Position numbers and translations under genes: made by a program. Below, piece by piece: positions 9,702-21,124 of a stretch of DNA of 64,000 nucleotides. Source of the stretch: Sorghum bicolor (Eukaryota > Streptophyta > Magnoliopsida > Poales > Poaceae); contig NC_012878.2 in assembly GCF_000003195.3 (NCBI RefSeq), positions 15,803,262-15,867,261 of the forward strand. The letters run 5' to 3'. Each line of letters starts with the position of its first letter. Position 1 is the stretch's first letter. The notes below the pieces were generated by a model. That model had not been told where the DNA came from, did no database searches, and saw nothing but the letters and a program-made list of their open reading frames with translations.

Positions 9702-10973
9702 CTAATTCTTATTGGGCTCTAAAAACAATTTAAGACGTTGACCATTTACCTTGAATAACGTACCTTCATCATTTTGAAGTGTGATAGCTCCGTGGGATGA
9801 TGAATTAATTACCTTGAATGGTCCTTCCCATTTGCTCCGGAGTTTCCCATGCCCGAAAAGCTTCACCCTGGAATTAAAAAGTAATACCTTATCTCCGGGT
9901 GTGAACTCCTTCTTCTTGATTCTCTTGTCATGCCACCTTTTGACTCTTTCTTTGTAGATCTTTGAATTGTGATATGCTTTCTCTCGCCATTCTTCCAATT
10001 CTGATAGTTGCATTCTTCTATGATCTCCAGCAACATCTAGGTCCATATTCCATCTCTTTATGGCCCAGTGTGCTTTGAACTCTAGTTCAACAGGTAGGTG
10101 GCAAGTCTTCCCGTACACCAATTGGTATGGAGACATTCCAATTGGGGTCTTGTATGCTGTCCGGTATGCCCAGAGTGCATCGGGTAACTTATCTTTCCAT
10201 GCCGTTCCCATTTCGTTTACTGTCTTCTGAAGAATATTCTTGATTTGCTTGTTGGAAGTCTCTGCTTGGCCACTTGTCTGAGGATGATAGGGGGTAGCGA
10301 CGTTGTGACGGATTCCACGTTTTGATAGATATTGTTTGAAGCGTTTGTCGATGAAGTGTGCTCCTCCATCACTTATCACTACTCTGGGGACTCCGAATCT
10401 TGGAAATATAATTTCTTCAAACATCCTCTTTGAACTGATGTTGTCGGCATGCTTGCAAGGTAATGCCTCTACCCACTTGGAGACATAGTCAACTGCCACC
10501 AAGATGTACTCAAACTTCTTTGATGGAGGAAATGGACCCATGTAGTCTATTTCCCAAACATCAAAGAGCTCAATCTGAAGGTTGTTGGTGAGTGGCATTG
10601 CATCCCTTGTATTTATGTTCCCGTGCCTTTGACATGGCCCACATCTTATGATATATTGCCTCGTGTCTTCATACATTGTAGGCCAGTAGAATTCACACTG
10701 CCAGATCTTTGAATGTGTACGGAATGCTCCATAGTGACCTCCATATGGTGATGAATGACATCTGTCGATGATCTTCCATCCTTCCTTGGTGGTCACACAT
10801 CTACTGAGTAAGCCATCAGAGCATACTCGGAAGAGGTATGGCTCATCCCATATATGTGAACGACTTTCTTGAATAAGCTTCTTCTTGTTTGCTCCTGGTG
10901 GTACATAACCTGAAACCATAAAATTAACAATATCTGCATACCAGGGGTCAGACCTGTTAATCCCATAGAGCAT
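9702..10973 (-). pseudogene. pol: Integrase end of pol in C (long open stretch)
   Basis: 423 codons open on the minus strand. A zinc-finger region ([12 protein letters not shown] ... [11 protein letters not shown]) is followed by the DDE core: [24 protein letters not shown] and [13 protein letters not shown] supply the two D and the E. The C-terminal part ([17 protein letters not shown] and [13 protein letters not shown]) is typical of Athila-type integrases; no chromodomain is seen. The enzyme inserts the cDNA into the genome in the nucleus. This stretch is intact in itself, but a stop (TAG in place of a CAG-type codon, just after MYFKSP at about 11007) separates it from RT-RNase H, so I call the whole pol broken. 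Confidence 0.88.
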
Positions 10974-12420
10974 GTGGTCCCTGAGTGAATCATTGATGGG
11001 GGTTTCCTATGGACTCTTAAAATACATTCTAGACAAGTGATCAGCAACAGAATTTTCTACTCCCTTTTTATCTTTTATTTCTAAGTCAAATTCTTGGAGT
11101 AATAAGATCCATCTAATCAGGCGAGGTTTAGCATCTTTTTTAGTGAGCAAATATTTTAGTGCAGCATGATCAGTGTAAACAATTATTTTAGCTCCAACTA
11201 AATAAGATCTAAATTTATCAATGGCAAAGACAACAGCTAGAAGCTCTTTTTCAGTGGTTGCATAGTTAAGTTGAGCTCCTGTCAAAGTTTTACTGGCATA
11301 AGCAATTGCATGATGCTTCTTATTTTTAGTTTGTCCCAAAACTGCCCCCACAACATAATCACTAGCATCACACATAATTTCAAAAGGCAACGACCAATCA
11401 GGGGGTTGAATGATTTGTGCAGAGATGAGTGCTTTCTTTAATAAATTAAAAGATGTTAGACATGCATCATCAAATTCGAAAGGAGCATCCTTGGCTAGCA
11501 AAAGAGTAAGTGGTCTAGCAATAAATGAAAAATCTTTTATGAATCTACGATAAAAACCAGCATGGCCAAGAAAGCTTCGAATTCCTTTTATGTTCACAGG
11601 TGGAGGTAGTTGTTCAATTAGTTCAATTTTAGCTTTGTCTGCCTCAATACCTCTTTCAGACACTAGGTGTCCCAGCACTATTCCTTCTCTAACCATAAAA
11701 TGACATTTTTCCCAATTAAGGACTAAGTGCTTTTCTTGACATCTTTGCAAAACCTTGTCTAAGTTTTCTAGACAACTATCAAAAGTTTTTCCATAAGCAG
11801 AGAAATCATCCATGAAAACTTCCATAATCTCTTCAATCATATCAGAAAATATAAACATCATGCATCTTTGAAAAGAAGCTGGTGCATTACATAACCCAAA
11901 AGACATTCTACGGTAAGCATAAGTTCCATATGGGCATGTAAAAGTGGTTTTGCTTTGATCAACGGGATGGATCGGGATTTGGTGATACCCTGAATATCCA
12001 TCTAAGAAACAGAAAAACAAATGGTTCGCTAACCGCTCTAGCATCTCATCTATAAAAGGTAAAGGAAAGTGATCCTTTCTCGTGGCTTTGTTTAGTTTTC
12101 TATAGTCTATTCACATCCGCCATCCTGTGACGGTGCCTTGCGGAATTAGCTCGTTCTTTTCATTCATAATAACAGTCATGCCTCCCTTTTTAGGCACAAC
12201 TTGAACTGGGCTCACCCACTCACTGTGCGGCACAGGATATATAATCCCTGCATGCAGCAACTTTATAACTTCCTTTTTAACTACCTCTCTCATAGTGTTA
12301 TTAAGTCTACGTTGGGGTTCTCGAGAAGGTGAAATAGAAGGATCTGTTGGAATACGATGGGTACAAATCATAGGACTGATTCCTGTAAGATCTTGGAGTG
12401 ATAAACTGAGTGATGTTTCT
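10974..12420 (-). pseudogene. pol: RT-RNase H part of pol in C
   Basis: On the minus strand: RT with [30 protein letters not shown] and the catalytic FMDD box ([14 protein letters not shown]), then RNase H ([17 protein letters not shown] and [12 protein letters not shown]). Breaks relative to D and B: about 9 bases are missing near 12410 at the FGYSL motif, causing a frameshift; a TGC codon in the WRMCIDY motif is TGA at about 12113; and a TAG follows MYFKSP near 11009. RT copies the packaged RNA from the tRNA-Asp primer and RNase H removes the template. Confidence 0.88.
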
Positions 12421-13995
12421 CAAGAATGGTCATTAATCGCAGAGTTTGCTCCTGAGTGAGTTTATCGCTAATGATCACAGGAAACTCTGGATTATTGTTT
12501 AGGAAAGCATAGGTAAGACCGGGTGGTAAAGTTTTAAGCTCTATGGGGGGTCTAGGTGTTTCTGCAAACTCATCTAAGGGTTCAGGTTCAGAAGGTTCAG
12601 CTTCTTCTTCTATGAAGAAAGGAGTTTCATCTTCTAAGTCTGGTTCATCTAAAAGTTCAAGAGATGCAGCCTTTACCTCCTCCATAGGATCAGGCAAAAG
12701 ATATGACTCGGCCTTATTATTTAAGGAGTGTGAAATTGTTATCGGGAATTTGAAGGCTTTTCCAAAAGAAATGTGTAGCTTTCCAGTATGACCTTCATAA
12801 AGGAGTCTTCTAAAAGGTTGTCCTATCAACAGGTCGAAGTACCATGTATCAAAGATATAGAAGTTCAAATGAACCATGGAGCCTTCTACCGTAAGAGGTA
12901 GGACATTAATAATTCCAAGACTAGGGACTAATCGTCCCGAAGATTCCTTTATGACTTTTGTTGTGGGGGTTAAGACAAGATTTTTAAATAGTTGTGCAAA
13001 AGATTCAGACATGATGTTGATCCCCACAATAGGATTATAGAGTGCATTAAATCGATCAGAATTATAAGCACAACGTATAGTTATAGAGGGTGTGTCCAAA
13101 CGGATCACATCAGAGGAAAGCTCGGATTCCTCCAACCATTCGCTACTCATGACTGAGATAAGCTCTCTCAATTGATATTCACTTGGCAAATAAATGCTAA
13201 ACTGGCCGTCTTGGGGTTTGTCAATAGAATGGTAGTTTGAAATGTTTCCAAAATCGGCAAAAAGATCAGATTCTATATCCAGCATGAAGTCCGGTGGTGG
13301 AATTTCTTCCTCTTGTGGCTCAGAACTTGGGATAGCTAAAGTAGATGAAGAATTTGGCCGAGTGTCTACTTCGGCTTCGTAGATTTCATCATGAAGGGTA
13401 TTATCCATCTCACCTTCTAGGATTCTATCTAGGATCATTCTAGCTTCATCAGTAGGGATATGAAAGAAAGAACCTCTAGACATTGTGTGTAGCATTTGTT
13501 TGTGATTTTTCTGAAGACCTCGAAAAAAGTGAAATAAAAGAACAGGGTCTTCAAGATTAAGGTTTGGACCATATTCTAAAAGATCAGAAAAATGTTTCCA
13601 GGATTTTCCCAAAGTTTCATTATCTTTTTATTTAAAAGATAGGACTTCGAGTTGGCTCGTAAAACTCTCCATTCACCTCGTTGTTGACTTACCTTCTGAC
13701 TGTACCATTGTCTAGCTTCTCCCCTTAAGGAAAAAGGAAAAAGCTTCCAACGTAAGGTTTTATCAGAAATGCCTTCAATGCGAAGACAATCACATGTTTG
13801 CTCAAAATCTCTAATATGAAGGTAAGGGTTTCCGTCTTCCTTTCCCGAAAAAGATAGGTTTTGGATCATGGCAACCAACCTAGAACTTAACTTATACTGG
13901 GATGTTTGGATAGGCTGTGATGATTCCCATGGTAAAAGGTCAGTTACTGAAGGGATTGCAGATTCATGGATCGATTTAGAATTTTGGTTTTCCAT
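12368..13995 (-). pseudogene. gag: Gag and protease-like region of C
   Basis: Starts at ATG 13995 (MENQNSKSIHESA). The gag core is Athila-like (HIRDFEQTCDCLRIEGISDK, LFPFSLRGEARQWY). A 46-bp deletion just after VLRANS near 13655, with AC at both ends in the sister D, shifts the frame; reading resumes at about 13612. The protease-like region lies at about 13060-12770. It keeps INIMS and DLLIGQPF, but the place of the catalytic D-T/S-G reads NPIVG. The same loss is seen in D. An acidic linker (EEAEPSEPEPLDE) follows and leads to RT. Confidence 0.85.
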
Positions 13996-14093
13996 AAGGT
14001 AAGAATAAAGAAAATAAATACAGAATATAAAAGATAAAAGTATAGATACAAGCTAGTAGTAAGACTCAAGGTTATCTCAGCAAACCGTCTTTC

Positions 14094-14111
14094 TCCCCGA
14101 CAACGGCGCCA
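14094..14111 (-). other. Primer binding site of C (tRNA-Asp type)
   Basis: TGGCGCCGTTGTCGGGGA on the minus strand, eight bases after the LTR end. It matches the complement of the 3' end of plant tRNA-Asp (TGGCGCCGTTGCCGGGGA) except for one base. Confidence 0.88.
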
Positions 14112-14119
14112 GAAATGCT

Positions 14120-15287
14120 TGTTGATATTTGGGAACACAATAAGGAATTGATCCACAAGTGCACGGATATCGGTGAGCACTTCACCCGGGAGGTTATCTA
14201 GAGTATCGTATTTATTTTTTTACCACTAGGAGAAAGAGTGCATCTGACTAACCGGTCTATTACTACTAACCCTTTAGGCAACAAAGAATGTTCTTGATGT
14301 GAGTGATAAATAGAGAAGACTGCAACCGTAGTCTCCTTCTCACCTTGGTAAGGAGGATCTACTGTTCTATTGGGGAGGCTAACGGAATCTAGACACCACA
14401 AAGGATGTTCAACCCACACCTATAAACCCTATCCTTCCTGCTAACGAGATATGGTCTGCAAAGGTAACTCGGAATTGTCACGTTCCTCACTACTACCACA
14501 GTCCAGCTAGTCAGGGAATATCTATGAGTACCCCAGCTATGTTTACGCCAGCAATGATTACTCTAAACTCTATGCGAAGAGATTACAGTAAACTCATAAA
14601 CCAAAAGACGAAATACTGAAGAATCCTAAGAGCAAGCTTCGGGTTAGGAGAACTTGATCCCGCAGGTACAAGCTTGGAGTAGACACCGATAGGCCGGGCT
14701 TCCTCCAATCTACACCTCCACTCTATCTCTCTCAATCTAGTAGAAACTAGAAGATCTATTTCTACTTATATTGGTTGCTAAGCCTAAAAAGAAATTTTAT
14801 TTAGAGAAGAGGTTTTCCTTCGAGGGCACCCCTCAACTCTATGATAACTTCTTGTCTCCTCCAGGGGCTACGGGGGTCTCCTTATATAGTCCTCCTCCTC
14901 TATGCATTTTTGGGTCGGTAGGCGCTGTGATACTACGTTATCCTTGATCCTTTAGGTCAGTGGAACATCGTGTGCGAAGAGAGTCCCGAACGGAGTCTAG
15001 CAGGGGGCGGGCACCCTGGGCCTGGCCCCTTTCGGCCTCTGCTTTCTTCCCGTGGCTTCTGGAGTCTTCTAGATGGTAGAAAATTGCGCGGTACGTTGAT
15101 ATCTCTATGTAATCCCGACATGTGGGCCTTTCTTCCTTATTTCCTGATAACCCCCTTGCAGAAACAGATAAACAACAAAACTCGTGGAATTCTGTCAGAT
15201 CAAACCCTAATTCTAGGTGTTGTTTGCATATTGGTCCTTTCTCTTGTTTATTTGATAATTAAAATTGATACTTAAGAACCGTCAACA
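14120..15287 (-). repeat. 5' LTR of element C (1168 bp)
   Basis: Bounded by TGTTGA..TCAACA and followed by TSD GGAGG. A TATATAAG box is at 14888-14881. Relative to the 3' LTR it lacks about 40 bases near 14540-14610. Confidence 0.93.
14881..14888 (-). promoter_or_regulatory. TATA box in 5' LTR of C
   Basis: TATATAAG on the minus strand in GGACTATATAAGGAGACC. The same box and flanks occur in the D LTR at 40995. It is the likely core promoter of the genomic RNA. Confidence 0.65.
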
Positions 15288-15292
15288 GGAGG

Positions 15293-16315
15293 CACCCTCA
15301 CGTGTATCTAGATAAGTATTACTTTTCTTTCTTGGTTTTATTTATTAGTATTTGGAAATAAAAAAATGCATAACCATGAAACCAAACAAAGTTTTTCTTT
15401 TGAATAATATACAATAGTTTTGTATAATCCTAAGTTTTAAATAAAATAAAAAGAAAGTTTGATCCAAGTCTAGGTAATTGACAAACTTGATATGAGAAGG
15501 TCTGAGCTACTATTTAACTTGTTCCAAGTTTTGCTAGAGTTCTGGAGATTTTATCTTTTGAAAATCTAAAAGTTCATATATATATAAAAAAAAGAAGCCA
15601 TTGTTAATTCTTGTAGTTTTGGTTGAGAGTATTATCATGCTCCAAAGATCAAGATCTTTTTGTTTTAAAAATATAAAAGATTCACTCTTCCGAAGTATTA
15701 TTGCGTTAGAGGCATGGGACTATGCAAAAATTTGATTCGAAAAGAAAGAGAGTGAGACGAGAGATAAAAATGGACAAGTGTCCGAAGTAGAATTAGGGGT
15801 ACAAAGATACTCACCTGAGTGGAAAAAAATGGACATGTGTCCAACAGTAGAATTAGGGGTACTTGCTGCCTACTTGAAAAAAAAGAGAAAAAGAAAAAAA
15901 ATGATGATAGCCCATGGTCCCTCTAATAAGCAATATGCTAGTAAGAGATGACAAACTTTTCAAAAAGGTCAAATGTCTTGATCTAGGAGTATGACATTCC
16001 TCTCCCTTGCTCCGAGCATTGACATAGCAAAATGCAAAGTAAGTATGCTAAAACTTTTAAAGCTCTACTTATATATCTTTTGAGAAGAAGGCAAATTCCT
16101 CAGTTTTATTTTGGAAACCTACAAACAACTCCAGAAGAAAGGTAAGACAGAAGAACTTGAGACATAGTGCTTGACTTGATCGTTCTATTTTTCAATCACT
16201 TAAGACCTTAGTGATAACTTAAAAACCCTATAGTAAGAGGCATAAAAGTAACCCCTGTTTTCTTGCTGATTTTAGCTTTGCTCAGGGACGAGCAAGGGTT
16301 AAGCTTGGGGGAGCT
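15293..16315 (+). other. 3' non-coding region and PPT of B
   Basis: AT-rich, no ORF of note. It ends in CAGGGACGAGCAAGG and the polypurine tract AAGCTTGGGGGAGCT (16301-16315) directly before the LTR. Around 15676-15990 it is clearly related to the 3' regions of C, D and H (CGAAGTATTATTGC, GTAGAATTAGGGGTAC). Confidence 0.75.
15772..15842 (+). repeat. Two tandem dyad units in the 3' region of B
   Basis: GGACA-AG-TGTCC at 15772-15783 and GGACA-TG-TGTCC at 15831-15842. Each is followed by AGTAGAATTAGGGGTAC, so the whole unit is duplicated in B. The GAGCA/GGGCA-type dyad found upstream in C, D and H is absent here. Confidence 0.7.
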
Positions 16316-16743
16316 TGTTGACGGTCCTTAATGCTCACATTTAACTGTCAACTAATCATAGAAAAGGATCCAAATGCAACCAACACCTAGACTTAGGGTT
16401 TTATCTGACAGAATACCACGAGTTTAGGTGTTTGTCTATTTCTGCAGGGGGTTATCAGGAAATATGGAAGAAAGGCCCACATATCGGGATTACATAGAGA
16501 TATTAATGTGCCATGCAATTTTCTACCATCTAGAAGACTCCAGAAGCCATGGGAACGAACGGGAAGGCAATCAGGCTCGGAGGCAGGGCGCCCGCCCTAC
16601 TCTCCTGGGCGCCTACCCTGGTACAGTGCCCAATCAGAGTCCTTTTCGCGGATCATGCTCGAGGGTCAAGTACCTAAGGGATTAAGGAAAACCGTGCGAT
16701 TAATGTCGGTTTGATCCGACGGCCCATATTCATCTGAAAAGAC

Positions 16744-16750
16744 TATATAA
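16744..16750 (+). promoter_or_regulatory. TATA box in 3' LTR of B
   Basis: TATATAA in GACTATATAAGCAAGCC, at the same place in the LTR as in C, D and H. Confidence 0.55.
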
Positions 16751-16837
16751 GCAAGCCCCCTGGCCCCTGGAGATCATACCTCTTCTACAAAATCAAAGTT
16801 AGGGTTTCAAATCTTCATCCAAGTAGAGAGGATCCCT

Positions 16838-16937
16838 CTAGTTCATCTAGTTCTACCTCTAGTTCATTTAATTCTAGTTCTAGTTCATCTATTTCTAGTT
16901 CTAGTTCCTCTAGTTCTAGTTCTAGTTAGTTCTAGTT
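16838..16937 (+). repeat. Imperfect TCTAGT repeat in B 3' LTR
   Basis: A run of TCTAGTTC/TCTAGT units (CTAGTTCTAGTTC etc.) over about 100 bp, downstream of the TATA box in the likely R-U5 part. It appears to be a local expansion, since C, D and H LTRs lack it. Confidence 0.75.
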
Positions 16938-17601
16938 GTAATCTAGAAAATAGGGAGAGAGAAGAGGAGAGCGGAGGAGGAGCCAGATCTGTCAGATCTT
17001 CCTCAACATTGTACTTTTGCAGCAACTGGTTCGTTCTTCATCGTTCTCTAGGTTCTTCAATTCATAATTCCTGAGTTCTTTAATTACTTTTATTTACATT
17101 CAAGTTATTTATTGGATTTCCGCTTGCATCAAGTGCTCTAATCTTTGCAACATTAGAGTAGTAATTAATAGATTAGACGTGGTGTTTAGTCTTGCAATTA
17201 CCTGGAATTGCACCCAATCCTGCGGATTGTTGTGGTAGCCCTAGGGTAGTGACAGCCCTAACGCTCGATGTATTCCACCTCGTTCGGATCGGTGTTTGTA
17301 GGACCGTAGTCAGAGCTTCCTAGCCCCCTTCTCATCTCTTTCTGTGGTTAGTGTTCTGATGTCCCGAAATAAATAATCTTTGAAGTAATTCTTGATTCAT
17401 AGATCAACTAGAGAACTCTCAGGAAACTTCCTCTCTTCCCACCAAAAATAATTATATAGTTATCCTTGGGCGATCTTGAATCTTAATTAGTACACTCACG
17501 TTCCCTGTGGAAAATCGATACTCTGGAATACTCCCTGGTGAAAGCTACATCGGTATCCGTGCGCTTGCGGATTTTTCTATTTGCGTTTAAAATACCCAAC
17601 A

Positions 17602-18210
17602 ATTAACAAGCGCATCAACGATAGGGTAGCACACAAAAACATCCGCCGTATCGAGTATGACACTGTACATGGTCCCCTTGGGTTAAAATAGTTTTCTCCA
17701 CATCTATGGCAAGTCATTTGGCCTCACAATTTGAAGCTAGAGAAGCTCAAGAAGTATGATGACAAGGAGAACCTTGAGAACTAGATCCCTCTATGAGATT
17801 GTCGTTAGGTTGGAAACAGGAGACGAGCACGTAATGGCAAATTATTTCCCCGTTGTCCTCGATCAAGCCGGCCACCAATGGCTCCTCGGCCTGCCTGAAA
17901 ACTCATTGATTCATGGGAAGAGCTACGCCAAGCATTCATCGATAACTTCATAGCTACTTGTGAGCAACTAGGCAACAAGTACGACCTCGAGAGAATATGG
18001 GATCACAAGAACAAACCACTGCGTGACTACATCCGATGTTTCTCGAATATGTTTCTCAAGATTTCGAAAATCTCCCACGATGAAGTAATCTCCGCCTTTA
18101 TCAAAAGGCTTCATTTTCATGAGACCCTTCGAAGCAAGTTACTTCACAAGAGGCTGAGCATGGTCGCTGAGCTCCTCGCTACCGCCAAAAATTAGGCCGA
18201 CGCCGACGAC
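17602..18210 (+). pseudogene. gag: Gag relic of gypsy element G, left part
   Basis: Broken reading of a typical grass gypsy gag: MANYFPVVLDQAGHQWLLGL, then in a neighbouring frame SWEELRQAFIDNFIATCEQL, LRDYIRCFSNM and RLSMVAELLATAKN, with a stop where a tyrosine codon is usual (TAG after AKN). It ends in a GAC-rich ADADD stretch where H has inserted, and continues at 27490 with AEKLIREDVRG. Several stops and frameshifts make it a relic. Confidence 0.8.
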
Positions 18211-19863
18211 TGTTCATGGTCCTTAAGTATCAAATTTAATTATCAAATAAACAAAGAAAAGGATCCAAATGAAATCAACATCCATACTTAGGGTTTTATC
18301 TGACAGAATTCCACGAGTTTTGGTGTTTGTCTATTTCTGCAGGGGGTTATCAGGAAATACGGAAGAAAGGCCCACACGTCAGGATTACATAGAGATATTA
18401 ACGTGCCACGCAATTATCTTACATCTAGAAGACTCCAGAAACCACGAGAACGAAGCGGAGGCCGAACGGGGCCTGGCCCTGGGTGCCCGCCCAGGAGACC
18501 AGGGCGCCGCCCCCCTGCTGAGTCCAATCAGGACTCTCTTTCGGGATCAATCTCCACCAACCTAAAGGATCAAGGATAACCGTTCAATCAATGTCGGTTT
18601 GATCCGACGGCCCATATTCACTTGGAGGGACTATAAAACCAGACCCCCTGGCCCCTGGAGGAGAGAGCCTCTCAACCCTAATTCATTATTGTCAAGGGAG
18701 AAGAAGCCTCTGATCAAGCCTAGAGCCACCAGATCAATTAGACATCTAGATTAGCATAGCTACATAGGAATAGAACTAGAAGGAGTCATTCTTCGATTGA
18801 TTTCTGGATCTGCCAAGAGGATTCTTGGTAACTCTCTAATTGTTCTTCTAATTGTTCATCTTTGTTCTTCAATATTATGAATATGACTTTGTTCTACTTC
18901 AATATATGCTTATGACTTTGCTCTACTTGTTTATATTCAAGATTATATTGTTCTTAGTTTATCATAGTTATATATTTGGCTTAGTTAGATTGGAATTGTA
19001 TACATGTTTAGGATCATATAGCGTTTATCCATTGGATCCATGGGTAAATGATAGATATCGTGTAGGCGTGGTGCTTATACCGTATTTATCTGCGATTGTA
19101 CCCATTATGCCAGATCGTGGGGTAGTTCGTGATAGTGACAGCTTCATTGATTCTTACATAGTCCCTCTCTCGTGTATTGGGCTGGTAGAGCAACATTATT
19201 ACAGCGGAGTGATTACGATGTTTCTCATTTTCCTTGGTAATATCACTATGCATGGGCGTAGTCTTGTCTCACAATGATTGCTAAATATGCTTGCACTAAC
19301 TATGATAATGCTAGACTGTATAGTTGAGAATAACTTAGGAAATATTCTTGTAGTTCGTTCTAATTCCATGCTAATAACTTGCTAGAATATCTAACTGAGG
19401 TGCTTATTATATTTATATGTGGCTAAGTTATGCTGATTAGATTAATTATCTTTGTCACTATTCATTACTTTATATATCCTTTATGTGACACTTATCCCTG
19501 TATGAAAGAGTTAGATAAATGTTCTCAATTATACATGCAATGATAGATACTCAATCTCATATTCCATTCTATAATCAACATTGATGATTACTAATCCCTT
19601 CCCAGTGGTAAAAATATAAATAACGATATCTGGAATACTACCCGGTTAAAATGCTACATCGGTATTAATCTGTGCGCTTGCAGATCCCATTCATTATTTA
19701 TTTAGATGAGCAATTGCATATTTCAATACCGTGTCTCTCATGTCATGCTGGGGATGACAACTTGACTTAAGTGGTATGAGGGATAGGTTTGGCATTTTTG
19801 GCACCGTTATCAGAATTAGAAAACTAAGTCTACTTTTGGTAATGATGTTAAGAATACCCAACA
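18211..19863 (+). repeat. 5' LTR of H (1653 bp)
   Basis: Starts TGTTCATGG, a mutated form of TGTTGACGG seen in the 3' LTR, and ends AATACCCAACA. TATAAAA at 18632-18638. It differs from the 3' LTR by scattered substitutions, a few percent by eye. Confidence 0.92.
18632..18638 (+). promoter_or_regulatory. TATA box in 5' LTR of H
   Basis: TATAAAA in GGGACTATAAAACCAGACC; the 3' LTR has the same box at 26252-26258. Confidence 0.6.
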
Positions 19864-19871
19864 AGCATTTT

Positions 19872-19889
19872 TGGCGCCGTTGCCGGGGA
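19872..19889 (+). other. Primer binding site of H (tRNA-Asp)
   Basis: TGGCGCCGTTGCCGGGGA, eight bases after the LTR end, is an exact complement of the plant tRNA-Asp 3' end. Confidence 0.92.
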
Positions 19890-20021
19890 AGGTTGATTAC
19901 TAATCAAGAATGAATATAGGATTTTGAGTCATCATTCGCATCACTAATATGATTGAGCTTATCAATTCTCTCATACAGTTTTACCCTGATATTTTCCATT
20001 TTATCTTATGCATGGGAAAGT

Positions 20022-21124
20022 ATGAATAGAAGACATCTTCCAGGAAATTTTGTTGACAATCCCAAAGCATTATTCAGAAAAACAAGAGCCAAGCTCAAGA
20101 AGAGATCATCAACACTTCAGCAAGAAGCTTCATCCAATCAAGAAGATCACCAGAACTTGTCTTCAGAGTTTGAAGCCATGGCGAACAAATCGATCCGTGA
20201 GTTCTCAGCTCCCACTATGGACAACATCCGCACTGGACCTGCTGCAGAGATCGATGGCAACTTTGAGCTCAAGCCTGGACTTATCAACATGGTGCAATCC
20301 AACCAGTTCTGTGGGAAGGCACACAAAGATGCTAGTGCTCATCTCAAACACTTCCTGGAGATTTGTAGCACATTCACCATATCAGGTGTCCCCAGAGATG
20401 CTATACTACTTCGCCTCTTCCCATTCTCACTGTTAGGAAGAGCAAAGCAGTGGTTCTACGCTACAAAGGAGAAGAATACTACGTGGGCACTCTGCTCCAT
20501 GAACTTTCTGGCTAAGTTCTTTCCCATGGGCAAGACCAATGCTCTTTGTGGGAAGATTACAAGTTTTCAGCAACAACATGATGAATCCGTTCCAGAAGCA
20601 TGGGAGCGCTTCCAAGACTACATCCTATAATGTCCCCATCATGGAATGGAGAGTTGGCTACTGATGCAGACATTTTATCATGGGCTCAGCAACAGTGCCC
20701 GAGAAACCGTGGATGCTGAAGCTGGAGGAGCATTCCTATCACTTACCATATCACAAGCCACAGCTCTTGTGGAGAAGATGGCGTCCAACCAAAGATAGAA
20801 TGAAGAAAGGACCCAGACACGCAAGAGAGGTGGAGGTATGCATCAGCTCAAGGAAGTAGACATGCTGTCTGCTAAGCTAGACCTGCTCATGAAGAAGCTC
20901 GATGATGGAGCTGGAGATACTGGAGTGTGGAGATACTGGACACTCAGGCAATCACTGCACTGAGATGCTTGAGGATGTGAACTACATCAACAACAACAAT
21001 AATTACTACAACCGTCCTCAACAAAATCAAGGTTTGGAATCAACAGAGGCCTAACTACTCAGGTAATTATCAAGTTAACAATTCTTACAACAATAATAAT
21101 AATTTTCCACCTCTGAGAGCATTA
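20022..21124 (+). pseudogene. gag: Gag of element H with stops
   Basis: Start taken at ATG 20022 (MNRRHLPGNFVDNPK) in a frame open from 19953. The core is Athila gag: CGKAHKDASAHLKHFLEI, LLRLFPFSLLGRAKQWFY and the FFPMGKTNALCGKITSF segment. A TAA at 20628-20630 and a TAG near 20798 are single-codon breaks, because the same frame carries on with CPHHGMESWLL and SQATALVEKMASNQR. After about 20910 a short local duplication (GGAGATACTGGA twice) shifts the frame. A zinc-knuckle-like CGAGDTGHSGNHC and an asparagine-rich stretch follow. Confidence 0.82.

Larger units (their letters stand above)
6167..15287 (-). mobile_element. Complete Athila-like element C, flanked by TSD GGAGG
   Basis: A 9121-bp element on the minus strand: 5' LTR 15287-14120, tRNA-Asp-type primer site 14111-14094, gag, protease-like region, RT-RNase H, integrase, a small downstream ORF, 3' non-coding region with polypurine tract, and 3' LTR 7375-6167. 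The 5-bp target duplication GGAGG at 6162-6166 and 15288-15292 is perfect. LTRs begin TGTTGACGG and end ATCAACA. gag and pol contain several breaks, so the copy is not autonomous. D (40576 onward) is a close sister in opposite orientation. Confidence 0.95.
15288..17601 (+). mobile_element. Athila-like element B, right part (3' region and 3' LTR)
   Basis: Continuation of B after the C insertion: the second GGAGG copy, about 1 kb of 3' non-coding DNA, PPT and 3' LTR ending CCCAACA at 17601. Unlike C and D, B shows no small coiled-coil ORF here. Confidence 0.85.
16316..17601 (+). repeat. 3' LTR of element B (1286 bp)
   Basis: Starts TGTTGACGGTCC after the PPT and ends AATACCCAACA. A TATATAA box is at 16744-16750. 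U3 shares the block around CAGGGGGTTATCAGGAAAT with C, D and H; U5 shares ATCGGTATCCGTGCGCTTGC. The next five bases, ATTAA, should be its target duplication. Confidence 0.88.

Noticed and set aside
18852..19277. 141-codon frame in the H 5' LTR, repeated at 26533-26898
   Set aside because: Present in both LTRs only because the LTRs are copies. The translation is AT-rich and hydrophobic, of no known family, and differs in length between copies.
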